Shown: positions 1 through 9,331, counted from the first letter of the stretch. The stretch is 64,000 nt of DNA from Clostridium neonatale (GCF_001458595.1 NZ_LN890328.1:372529-436528); one strand, 5' to 3'. The notes: a model not told the origin generated them from the letters alone. A program made the numbers and translations.

Positions 1-543
1 TATCCAATGTCAGAAGATGCACTTAAAGCTTCTATAAAATTAGAAATTACACAAAAGGCATTAAACAATGAAAGATTAGTTTTAACTTTTGGAAATTTAG
101 GCGAGAATTATTGTAAGAAGCTAGGGTTTAATAGTAGTGAAATAGTAATCTGCTCTAATTATATAGGATTTGCATTAGATATATGTGTTTCATACAAAAT
201 AAAATCTGTTGTTGTAGTAGGGCATATAGGAAAAATGAGCAAGATAGCTTATGGTTGCTTTAATACTCACAGTAGAATTAATGGGGTAAGATTAGAAGTA
301 TTTGCACTTGAACTTGCTCTTCTTGGATATGATATTTCACTTGTTAATGAAGTCTTAAATCAAAAGACAACAGAAGGGGCAGTAAAGTTACTTGGTGATG
401 GCTATGATGAATTATATAAAAATATAGGCACTAAGATTTTAAATAAAATTAAAGAGTATGTTTATAATGAAATGGATGTGGAAGTTGTTACTTATTATGG
501 TGCAAGTAATCCGATTTTACTTTGGAAATCCTTTGATGATTAA
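1..543 (+). CDS. cbiD: Cobalt-precorrin-5B C1-methyltransferase, C-terminal part (cut by window start)
   Basis: The reading frame is open from base 1, so the gene starts outside the window; 180 C-terminal residues remain. CbiD removes the C1 acetaldehyde-derived position and methylates C1 of cobalt-precorrin-5B in the anaerobic corrin pathway. The fragment shows the family signatures PMSEDALKASI near its start, a Gly-rich TFGNLGE stretch, and VVGHIGKMSKIAYG followed by NTHSR, typical of the CbiD C-terminal half. It is followed at 57 bp by cbiE, matching the usual cbi gene order. Assignment is secure although the N-terminus is missing. Confidence 0.93.
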   Translation, partial: YPMSEDALKASIKLEITQKALNNERLVLTFGNLGENYCKKLGFNSSEIVICSNYIGFALDICVSYKIKSVVVVGHIGKMSKIAYGCFNTHSRINGVRLEVFALELALLGYDISLVNEVLNQKTTEGAVKLLGDGYDELYKNIGTKILNKIKEYVYNEMDVEVVTYYGASNPILLWKSFDD

Positions 544-600
544 TGAAATTTTAAGTTGTGAATTGCTCTACTGGGTACCCTAAAGGGCATAAATCGAGTA

Positions 601-1227
601 ATGGATGGTGATAAATTGATTTATATTGTAGGTCTTGGACCAGGTAATACAGATTATATATTAAAAAGAGCAACAGACATATTAAAAGAAGCAGATTATA
701 TTTTGGGATTTGAAAGAGCACTTAAATCACTTGATTTTATATATGGAGAAAAAGTATATATGAAAAAATTAAGTGATTTAGATAAGTTTATAATAGATAA
801 AAGTGAGTATGAGAATAAAATCATATGTATAGTAGCATCAGGTGATCCGACATTTTATGGAATAACTAATTATATAAAAAATAAAACAACTATGGAATTT
901 GAAATAATACCAGGAATAAGTTCATTTCAATACTTAACTTCAAAAGTTAAACTTCCTTGGAATAATGCTGTTTTAGGCAGTTTACATGGAAGAAAAGATG
1001 AGTTTTTAAAAAAAGTTAATGAAAATAATATGACAATTTGGCTTACAGATAAGGAAAACAATCCATGTGAGTTATGTAAAATACTACACAAAAACAATGT
1101 AGACTGCACTGTGATAATAGGTGAAAATTTATCATATGATGATGAGGTTATAAGTATAGGAAAACCGAAAGAGTTCATAAATGGAAATTTTGAACCTTTA
1201 AATATATTTATTGTTATACAAGAATAA
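601..1227 (+). CDS. cbiE: Cobalt-precorrin-7 C5-methyltransferase
   Basis: A 208-residue SAM-dependent tetrapyrrole methylase that methylates C5 of the corrin ring. The N-terminus has the family loop GLGPGNTDYI (residues about 11-20), then ASGDPTFYG and the IIPGISSFQY segment that form the SAM site. In many bacteria CbiE and CbiT act together, and in aerobic organisms they are fused as CobL; here they are separate adjacent genes. The start at the ATG lacks a clear Shine-Dalgarno sequence; an internal start at the next in-frame ATG would remove the conserved IYIVG strand, so this start is kept. Confidence 0.93.
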   Translation: MDGDKLIYIVGLGPGNTDYILKRATDILKEADYILGFERALKSLDFIYGEKVYMKKLSDLDKFIIDKSEYENKIICIVASGDPTFYGITNYIKNKTTMEFEIIPGISSFQYLTSKVKLPWNNAVLGSLHGRKDEFLKKVNENNMTIWLTDKENNPCELCKILHKNNVDCTVIIGENLSYDDEVISIGKPKEFINGNFEPLNIFIVIQE

Positions 1228-1249
1228 AGACATATTATGGAGGATAATA

Positions 1250-1831
1250 ATGAAGTTTATAAAAGATGAGGAATTCATCAGAGGAAAGTGTCCAATGACA
1301 AAAGAAGAAATAAGAATGCTTTCTATAGGAAAAATGAATATAAGTGAAGATTCTTTAGTATTAGACGTTGGATGTGGTACAGGAAGTATAACAGTTCAAG
1401 CTGCATTAATAGCTAAGAAGGGGAAAGTTATAGCAATTGAAAAAGAAGATGAAGCTTTTGAAATTACTCAAAAGAACATTGAAAAGTTTAATTGTGATAA
1501 TGTAGAAATTATTAAAAAAGAAGGAAGCAGTTGCTTAGATGAACTTTTAGATAACAATATTAAGTTTGATTCTATATTTGTAGGGGGAAGTAGTGGTCAT
1601 TTAGAAGAAATACTTTTAAAGTGTAATGCAGCTTTAAAAAATGATGGTGTTATTGTTATGAATTTTATAACTTTGGATAATGCTTATAAAGGAATAGAAA
1701 TAATGAAAAATTTAGACTACAAGGTAGATGTATCATTGGTAAGCATAAGTAAGAATCGTGGGAATAGTCTAATGATGATGGCTCTTAACCCTATATATGT
1801 TATACAATGTTTTAAGTCAGTTAAGGATTAA
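1250..1831 (+). CDS. cbiT: Cobalt-precorrin-6B C15-methyltransferase (decarboxylating)
   Basis: A 193-residue class I methyltransferase that methylates C15 and decarboxylates the C12 acetate side chain. PMTKEEIR (residues 15-22) is a CbiT hallmark and VLDVGCGTGS (37-46) is SAM motif I. The frame is open upstream, but the ATG at 1250 is chosen because GGAGG lies 5 bases before it; this puts the start 22 bp after cbiE stops. Length fits the family. It works with CbiE directly upstream. Confidence 0.93.
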   Translation: MKFIKDEEFIRGKCPMTKEEIRMLSIGKMNISEDSLVLDVGCGTGSITVQAALIAKKGKVIAIEKEDEAFEITQKNIEKFNCDNVEIIKKEGSSCLDELLDNNIKFDSIFVGGSSGHLEEILLKCNAALKNDGVIVMNFITLDNAYKGIEIMKNLDYKVDVSLVSISKNRGNSLMMMALNPIYVIQCFKSVKD

Positions 1832-1971
1832 GAGTTAGAAGTTAACATGAATAATAGATATTTAGGATAAATAAAAGAATAATGTTATATTCTAATAAGA
1901 TTGAAAGAAAAGTTTATTACTAAAATATATAGAAGAATATAACGTGGTTTAGTGAGGAGAGAAATTAGAAA

Positions 1972-2637
1972 ATGGCAACTTTATATGGAATAGGTGTAGG
2001 ACCAGGTGATAAAGAATTACTAACAGTTAAGGCGGTAAGAATAATTCAAAGCTGTGATGTAATTGTTGCCCCAAGTGCTACTTATGGTGGAGAAAGTATA
2101 GCACTTGAGACGGCTAGAGAATATATAAGAGAAGATTCAGAAATAGTAATAAAACATTTTCCAATGGGAAAGAAAGATAGAGTACTAAAAGCTTTGGAAG
2201 CTTATGAGTTTATAGAATCAAAGCTTAGAGAAGGAAAGAATGTTGCATTCTTAACAATAGGCGATCCATATGTTTATAGCACATATAGTCATATGTTAAA
2301 ACATATGAGAGATGATGGATTTCAAGTAGAAACAATACCGGGAATAACTTCATTTTGTGCAGCAGCAAGTTTAGTTGACAGAACATTAGTTGTTGGAAAT
2401 GAAAATCTTGTGGTTATGCCAGCTACAAAAGTAAAAGAAATTACTGATGAAAAGTTCATAGTTGTAATGAAGGTTTACAAACATGAAGAAGAAGTTTTAA
2501 ATACTTTAGAAGAAAAAGGTTTTGATTATATATATGCAAGCAGAGTTGGACGTGAAGGTCAGATAGTACTTACTGATAGAGAAGAAATACTTAAAGTAAG
2601 AGATTATATGTCTTTAATAATAGCAAGCAGAAGTTAG
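1972..2637 (+). CDS. cbiL: Cobalt-factor II C20-methyltransferase
   Basis: A 221-residue tetrapyrrole methylase acting on C20 early in the anaerobic corrin pathway. It shows GVGPGDKELLTVKA (residues about 7-20), TIGDPYVYSTYSHM and ETIPGITSFCAAA, the pattern that separates CbiL/CobI from the other paralogues. A 140-bp gap precedes it, with only AT-rich sequence and a GAGGAG ribosome site just before the start. A palindromic repeat follows immediately after the stop codon. Confidence 0.93.
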   Translation: MATLYGIGVGPGDKELLTVKAVRIIQSCDVIVAPSATYGGESIALETAREYIREDSEIVIKHFPMGKKDRVLKALEAYEFIESKLREGKNVAFLTIGDPYVYSTYSHMLKHMRDDGFQVETIPGITSFCAAASLVDRTLVVGNENLVVMPATKVKEITDEKFIVVMKVYKHEEEVLNTLEEKGFDYIYASRVGREGQIVLTDREEILKVRDYMSLIIASRS

Positions 2638-2642
2638 GCAAT

Positions 2643-2836
2643 TAACAATTCACAGTTCACAATGCACAATTAAGGAGGAAATTCCTTACAGGAATTTCTG
2701 AAAATAATATAATTTATAGAAAGGCGCGCCTTTCGTCATGAATTGTGCATTGTGAATTCTAAATTGATTAAAATTGTGAACTGTGAATAGTGAATTGATT
2801 AAAATTGTGAATTTTGAATCGTGAATTGTGAATTGA
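2643..2836. repeat. Palindromic intergenic repeat (aattgtgcattgtgaatt family), copy 1
   Basis: The gap between cbiL and cbiF is filled by an inverted repeat. The left arm (2643-2672) and the right arm (2740-2760) carry complementary forms of aattgtgcattgtgaatt, and the right arm continues into further degenerate repeats of attgtgaa up to about 2836. Two small palindromes sit inside: one built on ggaaattcc/ggaatttc (2677-2699) and a GC-rich aaaggcgcgccttt (2720-2733). A second member of the family lies between hisB and hisH. No reading frame is seen. The arms could fold in RNA within the cbi transcript. Confidence 0.8.
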
Positions 2837-2853
2837 AAAAAGGGGTGTTAATT

Positions 2854-3621
2854 ATGATTTATTTTATAGGTGCAGGTCCAGGAGCGGCAGATTTAATTAC
2901 TGTAAGAGGTAGAGATTTACTTGAAAGAGCTGATGTCGTAATATATGCAGGGTCACTTGTTTCTAAAGATCATTTAGAATATTGTAGACCGGATGCTCAA
3001 ATTTATAATTCAGCGCATATGACACTTGAAGATGTCATGGAAATAATGACTATGGAAGAACGTATGGGAAAATTAGTTGTAAGATTACATACTGGTGATC
3101 CATCTATATATGGCGCAATAAGAGAGCAAATGGTAGAGCTTGATAGGGTTAGTATTCCTTATGAAGTAGTTCCAGGAGTAAGTTCATTTACAGGTGCAGC
3201 CGCTGCAATAAATAGAGAATTTACGCTGCCAGGAGTTACTCAGACAGTAATATTAACAAGAGTAGAAGGAAGAACTCCAGTACCAAAAACAGAAGATTTA
3301 GAAATATTAGCTTCTGTGGGTGCATCAATGGCTATATTTTTATCAATTTCAATGATTGATAAAGTGGTTGATAAGCTTAAAAAAGGATATAAGAGAAACG
3401 ACGTACCAATAGCAGTCGTAGAAAGGGCCACATGGCCAGATGAAAGAATAATAATAGGAACTTTAGAGAATATTGCTGATAAAGTTAAAGAAGCAAATAT
3501 AACTAAATGTGCTCAAATATTAGTTGGAGATTTTATTGATAGTGATTTTGAAAAGAGTCTTTTATATGATAAGAGTTTTTCTCATATGTTTAGAGAAGGA
3601 CAAAAAGATATGAACGACTAA
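2854..3621 (+). CDS. cbiF: Cobalt-precorrin-4 C11-methyltransferase
   Basis: A 255-residue tetrapyrrole methylase that methylates C11. Family features are FIGAGPGAADLITVRG at the N-terminus, RLHTGDPSIYGAI and VVPGVSSFTGAAAAI. The frame extends 33 bases upstream into the palindromic repeat, but the ATG at 2854 has GGGGTG 7 bases before it and gives the normal CbiF length, so it is preferred. CbiG, the next enzyme, follows after 83 bp. Confidence 0.93.
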   Translation: MIYFIGAGPGAADLITVRGRDLLERADVVIYAGSLVSKDHLEYCRPDAQIYNSAHMTLEDVMEIMTMEERMGKLVVRLHTGDPSIYGAIREQMVELDRVSIPYEVVPGVSSFTGAAAAINREFTLPGVTQTVILTRVEGRTPVPKTEDLEILASVGASMAIFLSISMIDKVVDKLKKGYKRNDVPIAVVERATWPDERIIIGTLENIADKVKEANITKCAQILVGDFIDSDFEKSLLYDKSFSHMFREGQKDMND

Positions 3622-3704
3622 TAATTACAATCATAAAAGTTTTAATTAAAAAGTTAAATTGAAATTAATACAAGATAATTTCCTGGGAAATGTGGTGAAA
3701 GAAA

Positions 3705-4775
3705 ATGTTGTTAAGTGATGAAAAAGAAAGTATAAGTATAATTTGTCCATCACCTAAAGGCCTAAATTTAGGAATAAAGCTTCAAAATGAACTGGCTTGC
3801 ACTCTTTATATTAAAGATGCGTCAGATGGATATATTAGTGATTTCTTAGGAAATAAGAATGAGAAAATAAAAGTATATGGAAAAGAATTTAACTTGAGTA
3901 AGGTTACAAAAGAAGCTTTTGATATCTCGTCTAAAATTATATTCATATCCTCAACAGGTATTGCAGTAAGAGCCATAGCACCACTTTTACAGGGAAAGGA
4001 TAAAGATCCAGGTGTAGTTGTAGTAGATTTATCTTCAAAATATGCTGTAAGTCTTGTAAGCGGACATTTAGGTGGAGGAAATGAGATTACTTTAAAGGTT
4101 TCGGAAATATTAAATGCAGAGCCAGTTATAACAACAGCAACTGACACTATGGGAATAATAGGCCCTGATATTTTGGCTAAAAAATATGATTTGATAATAG
4201 ATAATTTAAAAAGTGCGAAGTATATTGCAGCTTTATTAGTTGATAATAAGACTGTTGGAATTAAAGATGAATATAATTTAATAGAAATAAGTAAAGGATA
4301 TGAAAGAATAGAGGAACTAAATGAAGATTCTATTTGGGTGACTAATAAAATTGCTTATTTAGAAAAAGAGAACTTAGATTATTCAAAGATATTAAAACTT
4401 ATAAAAAAGGATTTAGTCCTAGGCATAGGATGCAGACGTAATACTCCTTATGAAAAAATAATAAAATTTATAGAAGATAGCTTAAAGAAATATAATTTTG
4501 ATATAAAATCAGTGAAAGAAATTGTTTCTGTAGATGTTAAAAAAGATGAGCAGGGGATAATGGAAGCTGCTAAAAAGCTTAAATGTCCTTTTAGAACATT
4601 TGAAAGAGAAAAAATTAAAACTGTACAGGATAAATATGAAAGAAGTGAATTTGTATTAAAAACACTAGGGGTAACAGGGGTATGTGAGCCATGTGTTGAT
4701 CTTGCAAGTGCTAAAGTAATAATAAGTAAAATTAAGCATGAAGGAATGACGTTGGCAATTGGAGTGGTGAATTAA
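3705..4775 (+). CDS. cbiG: Cobalt-precorrin-5A hydrolase
   Basis: A 356-residue protein that opens the delta-lactone of cobalt-precorrin-5A and releases acetaldehyde. The N-terminal domain carries FISSTGIAVRAIAP and LSGHLGGGNE-type sequence (VSGHLGGGNEIT), and the C-terminal CobE/GbiG-like domain starts near LGIGCRRNTP and includes TGVCEPCVDLAS. Its stop codon overlaps the start of the next gene by one base (TAATG), which implies translational coupling to the DsrE-like protein. Confidence 0.92.
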   Translation: MLLSDEKESISIICPSPKGLNLGIKLQNELACTLYIKDASDGYISDFLGNKNEKIKVYGKEFNLSKVTKEAFDISSKIIFISSTGIAVRAIAPLLQGKDKDPGVVVVDLSSKYAVSLVSGHLGGGNEITLKVSEILNAEPVITTATDTMGIIGPDILAKKYDLIIDNLKSAKYIAALLVDNKTVGIKDEYNLIEISKGYERIEELNEDSIWVTNKIAYLEKENLDYSKILKLIKKDLVLGIGCRRNTPYEKIIKFIEDSLKKYNFDIKSVKEIVSVDVKKDEQGIMEAAKKLKCPFRTFEREKIKTVQDKYERSEFVLKTLGVTGVCEPCVDLASAKVIISKIKHEGMTLAIGVVN

Positions 4776-5119
4776 TGTTAGAGAGAAGAGTTATATTTCA
4801 TATAGATGAAATGAATAAATGGAATATGGTTTTAAAAAATGCAGATAATTTATTAAATTCAGTAGATGGAGAAAATATAAAAATTGAAATTTTAGCTAAT
4901 GGTGAAGCTGTACAATACTACGAGAAAAATATGGAAAAAAGATATGCTAATATGAAAGCATTACACCACAGAAGCGTTAAATTTGTAGCTTGTAATAATG
5001 CATTAATGAGTAATGGATTAGCAAAAGATAAACTAATTGAATTTGTAGAAGTTGTGCCAGCGGGCGTTTTAGAGCTTGTTGATAAACAACATGAAGGATA
5101 TGCATATATAAAACCTTAA
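4775..5119 (+). CDS. DsrE/DsrF-like small protein in the cbi operon
   Basis: A 114-residue protein resembling the DsrE-like family (COG1416 type): a hydrophobic first strand (RVIFHID), an EILANGEAVQYY segment, a single Cys in KFVACNNAL and the C-terminal VVPAGVLELVDKQHEGYAYIKP, which is typical of this group. The function in corrin synthesis is not known. The start codon overlaps the cbiG stop by one base and cbiH follows after 63 bp, so it is co-transcribed with, and probably coupled to, corrin-ring genes. The family includes sulfur carriers, but that role is not demonstrated for this subgroup. Confidence 0.75.
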   Translation: MLERRVIFHIDEMNKWNMVLKNADNLLNSVDGENIKIEILANGEAVQYYEKNMEKRYANMKALHHRSVKFVACNNALMSNGLAKDKLIEFVEVVPAGVLELVDKQHEGYAYIKP

Positions 5120-5182
5120 AAAGATTATGATTAAACAAATTTATATAGATAAAAAACATGATTATAGTGATTGGAGAATAGA

Positions 5183-5917
5183 ATGGGAAAGTTAAGAGTG
5201 ATTGGAATAGGACCAGGAAGTATAGAAAATATGACACTTAGGGCTTTAAAGGCCATTGAAGAAAGTGAAGTAATTGTTGGATATTCTAAATACATAGATA
5301 TGATAAAAGAATTACTAGAAGGTAAAGAACTATACTCAACAGGAATGATGGGTGAAGAAGCTAGATGCAGACAGGCACTTGATATATCTAGAGAAAAAGA
5401 TGTTGCAATAATAAGTACAGGTGATTCTGGAATTTATGGAATGGCAGGACTTATTTTAGAAATGAAAAGTGATGAAGAAGTAGAAATAATTCCTGGAATA
5501 ACAGCATCAAGTTCAGCAGGTTCAGTAGTTGGAGCGCCACTTATGCATGATAACTGTAATATAAGTTTAAGCGATTTGATGACACCTTATGAAGATATAA
5601 AAAAGAGAGTAAAGTTAGCAGCAGAAGGTGATTTTATAATATCTTTATATAATCCAAGAAGTAAAGGCAGACCACATTATTTGAGGGAATGTATTGAAAT
5701 AATAAGAAAATTTAGAAATGATGAAACTCCAGTTGCAGTTGTAAAGCATGCACTTAGAGACGGAGAAAGCATTACATTATCAACTCTTGGTAAGTTTAAT
5801 GATGAAATAGTAGATATGATGTCTATAGTTACAATAGGTAATTCTAAGAGTTTCTATAAGGATGGAAAGTTTATAACACCAAGGGGCTATTCCGATAAAA
5901 AGAGAGATAAGAAATAA
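5183..5917 (+). CDS. cbiH: Precorrin-3B/cobalt-factor III C17-methyltransferase
   Basis: A 244-residue tetrapyrrole methylase responsible for C17 methylation and ring contraction in the anaerobic route. It has GIGPGSIENMTLRA, STGDSGIYGMAG, EIIPGITASSSAG and YNPRSKGRPHYL, the last being typical of CbiH/CobJ. A TTG at 5171 is in frame, but the ATG at 5183 with GGAG upstream is the better start. The short C-terminal tail is lysine-rich and there is no fused Fe-S domain. Confidence 0.93.
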   Translation: MGKLRVIGIGPGSIENMTLRALKAIEESEVIVGYSKYIDMIKELLEGKELYSTGMMGEEARCRQALDISREKDVAIISTGDSGIYGMAGLILEMKSDEEVEIIPGITASSSAGSVVGAPLMHDNCNISLSDLMTPYEDIKKRVKLAAEGDFIISLYNPRSKGRPHYLRECIEIIRKFRNDETPVAVVKHALRDGESITLSTLGKFNDEIVDMMSIVTIGNSKSFYKDGKFITPRGYSDKKRDKK

Positions 5918-5945
5918 TAGAAAGTATTAAATAGAGGAAAATAAA

Positions 5946-6722
5946 GTGATAGGATTCATTTTAGGAACATCAGAAGGTAAGAAGATATTATCATTAATAA
6001 ATAAATATACAGATGAAATTGCAGTTAGTACAGCAACTTCTTATGGTGGGCAGTTACTTAAAGAATATAAGATTAAAGATTTGAATACAAAACCGCTAAA
6101 TAAAGAAGAAATGAAGTTGTGGATTCAAAATAATAAATTAAATATTTTAGTTGATGGATCTCATCCATATGCAGCTGAAGTAACCAAGAATGCAATTGAG
6201 TGCTCTAAAGAGCTTAACATTAAATATGTGAGATATGAAAGGTTAGGTGCTTTAGAGCAAATAAGTTGTGACAATATAATAAGAGTAAAAGACTATGATG
6301 AAGCTATAGAATATATAAAAACTTTAAATGGAAATGTATTAAATACTACAGGCGGAAATAATGTAACTAAATTTATAAATATAGATTTTAATTACAGAGT
6401 AATTCATAGGATTTTACCTTCACCGTCTGTTTTAAGCAAAATAGTTGATGCAGGAATAAAAATAATAGATATTATTGCAATTCAAGGACCAATAACATAT
6501 GATCTCGAAAAAGCTTTTATTAAACAGTTTGATGTTAAGGCTATTTTAACTAAAGACAGTGGTGTTCAAGGGGGAGTACTTGATAAGTTTAAAGCAGCAA
6601 GAGATAGTAATATAAAAATAATAGTAATTGAAAAAACTAAATTTGACTATGAGCTAGAATTTAATGATGAAGAAAGTTTGGTGGATTTTTTAGTGGTACA
6701 TGAAAACTTTACGCAACACTAA
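5946..6722 (+). CDS. cbiJ: Cobalt-precorrin-6A reductase
   Basis: A 258-residue CbiJ/CobK-type reductase that reduces the macrocycle with a nicotinamide cofactor. LGTSEGKKIL at the N-terminus, VDGSHPYAAEVTKNA, YVRYER and the C-terminal LTKDSGVQGG are family motifs. Translation appears to begin at a GTG codon with GAGG about 9 bases upstream; no in-frame ATG precedes the conserved first strand. This is the last ring-modifying gene before the cobT block. Confidence 0.9.
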   Translation: MIGFILGTSEGKKILSLINKYTDEIAVSTATSYGGQLLKEYKIKDLNTKPLNKEEMKLWIQNNKLNILVDGSHPYAAEVTKNAIECSKELNIKYVRYERLGALEQISCDNIIRVKDYDEAIEYIKTLNGNVLNTTGGNNVTKFINIDFNYRVIHRILPSPSVLSKIVDAGIKIIDIIAIQGPITYDLEKAFIKQFDVKAILTKDSGVQGGVLDKFKAARDSNIKIIVIEKTKFDYELEFNDEESLVDFLVVHENFTQH

Positions 6723-6784
6723 ACCACATTTTGGGAAGAATTATATTACATTTAATAAAATGTAAATTAAGTTAAAGTATCATA

Positions 6785-6826
6785 AAACCATCTTTTTAGG
6801 TAACTATCTAGATGGTTTCATATTTT
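6785..6826 (+). terminator. Hairpin between cbiJ and cobT, possible weak terminator or attenuator
   Basis: The sequence aaaccatct pairs with agatggttt 16 bases later and is followed by catatttt. The stem is only 9 bp and the T tract is interrupted, so it may be a partial terminator separating the ring genes from the lower-ligand genes. The cobT ribosome binding site starts directly after it. Confidence 0.4.
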
Positions 6827-6840
6827 AGGGGGCTTATGAA

Positions 6841-7929
6841 GTGGAAAATGAATTAATAAAATTAAAAGAAATAATAAATGAAATAGAGGATGTAGACCAA
6901 GAGACGATTATTGAAGCTGAGAAAAGAATGATATCTCTAGCAAAGCCGCCAAATAGCTTAGGAAAGTTAGAAGATATATCTATTAAATTAGCTGGAATAA
7001 CTGGAAAAGTAAAAAATACAATAAATAAGAAGCTTGTTATAATAATGTGTTCTGATAATGGAGTTGTTGAAGAAGGAGTTGCTTCTTCACCACAATCTGT
7101 AACACTTGCACAGACAATAAATTTTACTAAAGGACTTACAGGAGTTGCAGTAATTGCAAAGGCTAATAATACAGATTTAAAGATATTAGATGTTGGAATA
7201 AACTGTGATTTCACTTATTCTGAAGTTATAGATAGAAAAATAAGAAAATCTACTAGTAATATTGCAAAAGGCTCTGCTATGACTTATGAAGAAGCAGTTA
7301 AGGGAATTTTAATAGGAATTGAAGCTGTATGTGATGCTAAAAGTGAAGGCTATGAAATACTTGGAGTTGGTGAAATGGGAGTAGGAAATACAACAACAAG
7401 CAGCTCAGTTATATCAGCATTGACAGGTGCAAGGGTAGAAGATGTAGTGGGGAGAGGTGCAGGCCTTACAGATGAAGGACTTAAAAAGAAGGTTAGTGTT
7501 GTTAAAAAAGCAATAGAAATAAATAGGCCTAATAAAGAAGATCCAATAGATGTTTTATCAAAATTAGGTGGATTTGATATTGCAGCAATGGCAGGAGTAT
7601 TTTTAGGTGCAGCAAGATACAAAATACCAGTAGTAATTGATGGATTTATATCTGTTGTTGCAGCTCTAATAGCATACAGGCTTAATAACAAATGCCGTGA
7701 TTATATGTTTACATCACATTGTTCAAAAGAAATAGGGTTTATTTTAGGTATGAAAGAACTAAACTTAAGTTCGATTCTAGATTTAAATATGGGACTTGGA
7801 GAAGGAAGTGGATGTCCTATAGCATTTTCAGTAATTGATACAGCATGTGCAGTTATGAATAATATGGCTACATTTGCAGAAGCTGAAATAGATGATAGTT
7901 ATTTAGATAAACTAAAAAAGAAAATATAG
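6841..7929 (+). CDS. cobT: Nicotinate-nucleotide:dimethylbenzimidazole phosphoribosyltransferase
   Basis: A 362-residue enzyme that makes alpha-ribazole phosphate, the activated lower ligand of cobalamin. It shows PPNSLGKLEDI, CSDNGVVEEGVASSP, GVGEMGVGNTTTSS, GRGAGLTDEGL and FTSHCSKEIG, spaced as in CobT. Start is a GTG with AGGGGG 8 bases upstream. There are no benzimidazole synthesis genes (bza or bluB) in the window, so the base is either salvaged or made elsewhere. Confidence 0.95.
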   Translation: MENELIKLKEIINEIEDVDQETIIEAEKRMISLAKPPNSLGKLEDISIKLAGITGKVKNTINKKLVIIMCSDNGVVEEGVASSPQSVTLAQTINFTKGLTGVAVIAKANNTDLKILDVGINCDFTYSEVIDRKIRKSTSNIAKGSAMTYEEAVKGILIGIEAVCDAKSEGYEILGVGEMGVGNTTTSSSVISALTGARVEDVVGRGAGLTDEGLKKKVSVVKKAIEINRPNKEDPIDVLSKLGGFDIAAMAGVFLGAARYKIPVVIDGFISVVAALIAYRLNNKCRDYMFTSHCSKEIGFILGMKELNLSSILDLNMGLGEGSGCPIAFSVIDTACAVMNNMATFAEAEIDDSYLDKLKKKI

Positions 7930-8100
7930 GCTTCAATTCAAATAGGTTTAATATAAACGTATTTGCTATTTTGAAATATAAAAAAGAGTATATAGCAAAA
8001 TGATATACAAGAATGTACAAATACAATAAATATTTGTGAAAAAATAGGAGAATAATAGTTATTAATTGATTATATAGTAATGCGAAAGGAATGTGTTTTT

Positions 8101-8631
8101 ATGGAACTTGGACTTATTCATATATATTGTGGTGATGGAAAAGGAAAAACAACTGCATCAATGGGCCTTGCCGTGCGTGCAGCAGGAAGAGATAAAAAAG
8201 TATTATTAACTCAATTTTTAAAAGATAATGAAAGTGGAGAATTAAATTCTTTAGAAAAATTAGAAGATAATATAATTTTATTTAAAGGTGATCCAGTAAA
8301 AAAGTTTTTTAAATTTATGAGCCCAGAAGAGCAGGCAATAACTAAAAAGGAACATGAAGAGAGGTTTAAAAAGGTAACTGAAAAAGCAATAGATGAAAAT
8401 TTTGATCTTCTTATAATGGATGAAATAATTGCATCAATCAATCTAGGTTTAATATCATTAGATGAAGTTGTGGAATTTCTAAAAAATAAGCCTAAAACTT
8501 TAGAAGTTGTATTAACAGGTAGGGGACCAGATGAAAAATTAGTTAAACTTGCAGATTATGTTTCAGAAATAAAAGCAATTAAACATCCGTATGAAAGAGG
8601 AATATCATCAAGAATAGGAATAGAAAAATAA
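8101..8631 (+). CDS. cobO: Cob(I)alamin adenosyltransferase, CobA/CobO/BtuR type
   Basis: A 176-residue ATP:corrinoid adenosyltransferase of the BtuR family. The P-loop CGDGKGKTTASMG lies at residues 10-22, LLTQFLK follows, and LIMDEI and VLTGRGP are the Walker B and downstream motifs. The frame opens at 8080, but the ATG at 8101 has an AAGGA upstream and starts just ahead of the P-loop as in the family, so it is preferred. The 170-bp gap before it holds only AT-rich DNA with a short ttgctat/atagcaa pairing. Confidence 0.93.
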   Translation: MELGLIHIYCGDGKGKTTASMGLAVRAAGRDKKVLLTQFLKDNESGELNSLEKLEDNIILFKGDPVKKFFKFMSPEEQAITKKEHEERFKKVTEKAIDENFDLLIMDEIIASINLGLISLDEVVEFLKNKPKTLEVVLTGRGPDEKLVKLADYVSEIKAIKHPYERGISSRIGIEK

Positions 8632-8700
8632 TTAGTATTATATCCTAAAAATATGAAGATAAAAATAATTGTAATAATAAAAGATAGGATTTGATTCATT

Positions 8701-9228
8701 ATGAATTATTTAATCATTGGTGGTTCTAAAAGTGGAAAATCACACATAAGTGAACAAATAGCCTTAAGCTTAAATAAAGATAAGGCTGTATATATTGCAA
8801 CTATGAAGCCATTTGACATAGAAGATGAAGAAAGAATAAAAAATCACATTAAGGCCAGAGAAGGTTTAAATTTTATAACAATAGAAAAGCAACTAAGCTT
8901 ACATGAAATAGTAAATGAAATAAAAGAAAATGACACAGTTCTTTTAGATAGCATAACATCACTTTTAACTAATGAGATGTTTGCAGGAAATGAAATAGTA
9001 ACAGATCCATCTATAAAGATCCTAACATCATTAGATCTTATTATGAATAAAGCAGAAAATACAATAATAGTATCAGATTTCATATTTAATGATTCTATGG
9101 AATATGATGATATAACAGAAATTTATAAAAAAGAACTGGGGATTATAAACAGGCACTTAGCGCGAATATGTGAAAATGTAATTGAATGTTCATTTGGAAA
9201 TATAAAGTATCATAAAGGTGGGAATTAA
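8701..9228 (+). CDS. cobU: Adenosylcobinamide kinase/guanylyltransferase, variant C-terminus
   Basis: A 175-residue CobU-family protein. The P-loop GGSKSGKS is at residues 7-14, and YIAT...DEERIKNHIKAR includes His49, equivalent in context to the guanylylated His of CobU. The canonical NE(V/I)GxGIVP motif in the C-terminal half is missing: its place is taken by VSDFIFNDSMEYD. A second short CobU-like gene at 10112 carries a good version of that motif. The protein most likely phosphorylates and/or guanylylates adenosylcobinamide, but full bifunctionality is uncertain. Confidence 0.8.
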   Translation: MNYLIIGGSKSGKSHISEQIALSLNKDKAVYIATMKPFDIEDEERIKNHIKAREGLNFITIEKQLSLHEIVNEIKENDTVLLDSITSLLTNEMFAGNEIVTDPSIKILTSLDLIMNKAENTIIVSDFIFNDSMEYDDITEIYKKELGIINRHLARICENVIECSFGNIKYHKGGN

Positions 9229-9331
9229 ATCTCACATATGCAGATTAATAAAGTCTTGTTAATGATAATAGATGTAATATATATAAATATTAATGGATTT
9301 TTCAAGAAGAAAGTATGGGGGAAATAATTTA

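Noticed and set aside
2638..2853. Possible cobalamin riboswitch in the cbiL-cbiF gap
   Set aside because: The conserved B12-box and characteristic core segments are absent; the gap is explained by a palindromic repeat family that also occurs in the his operon.
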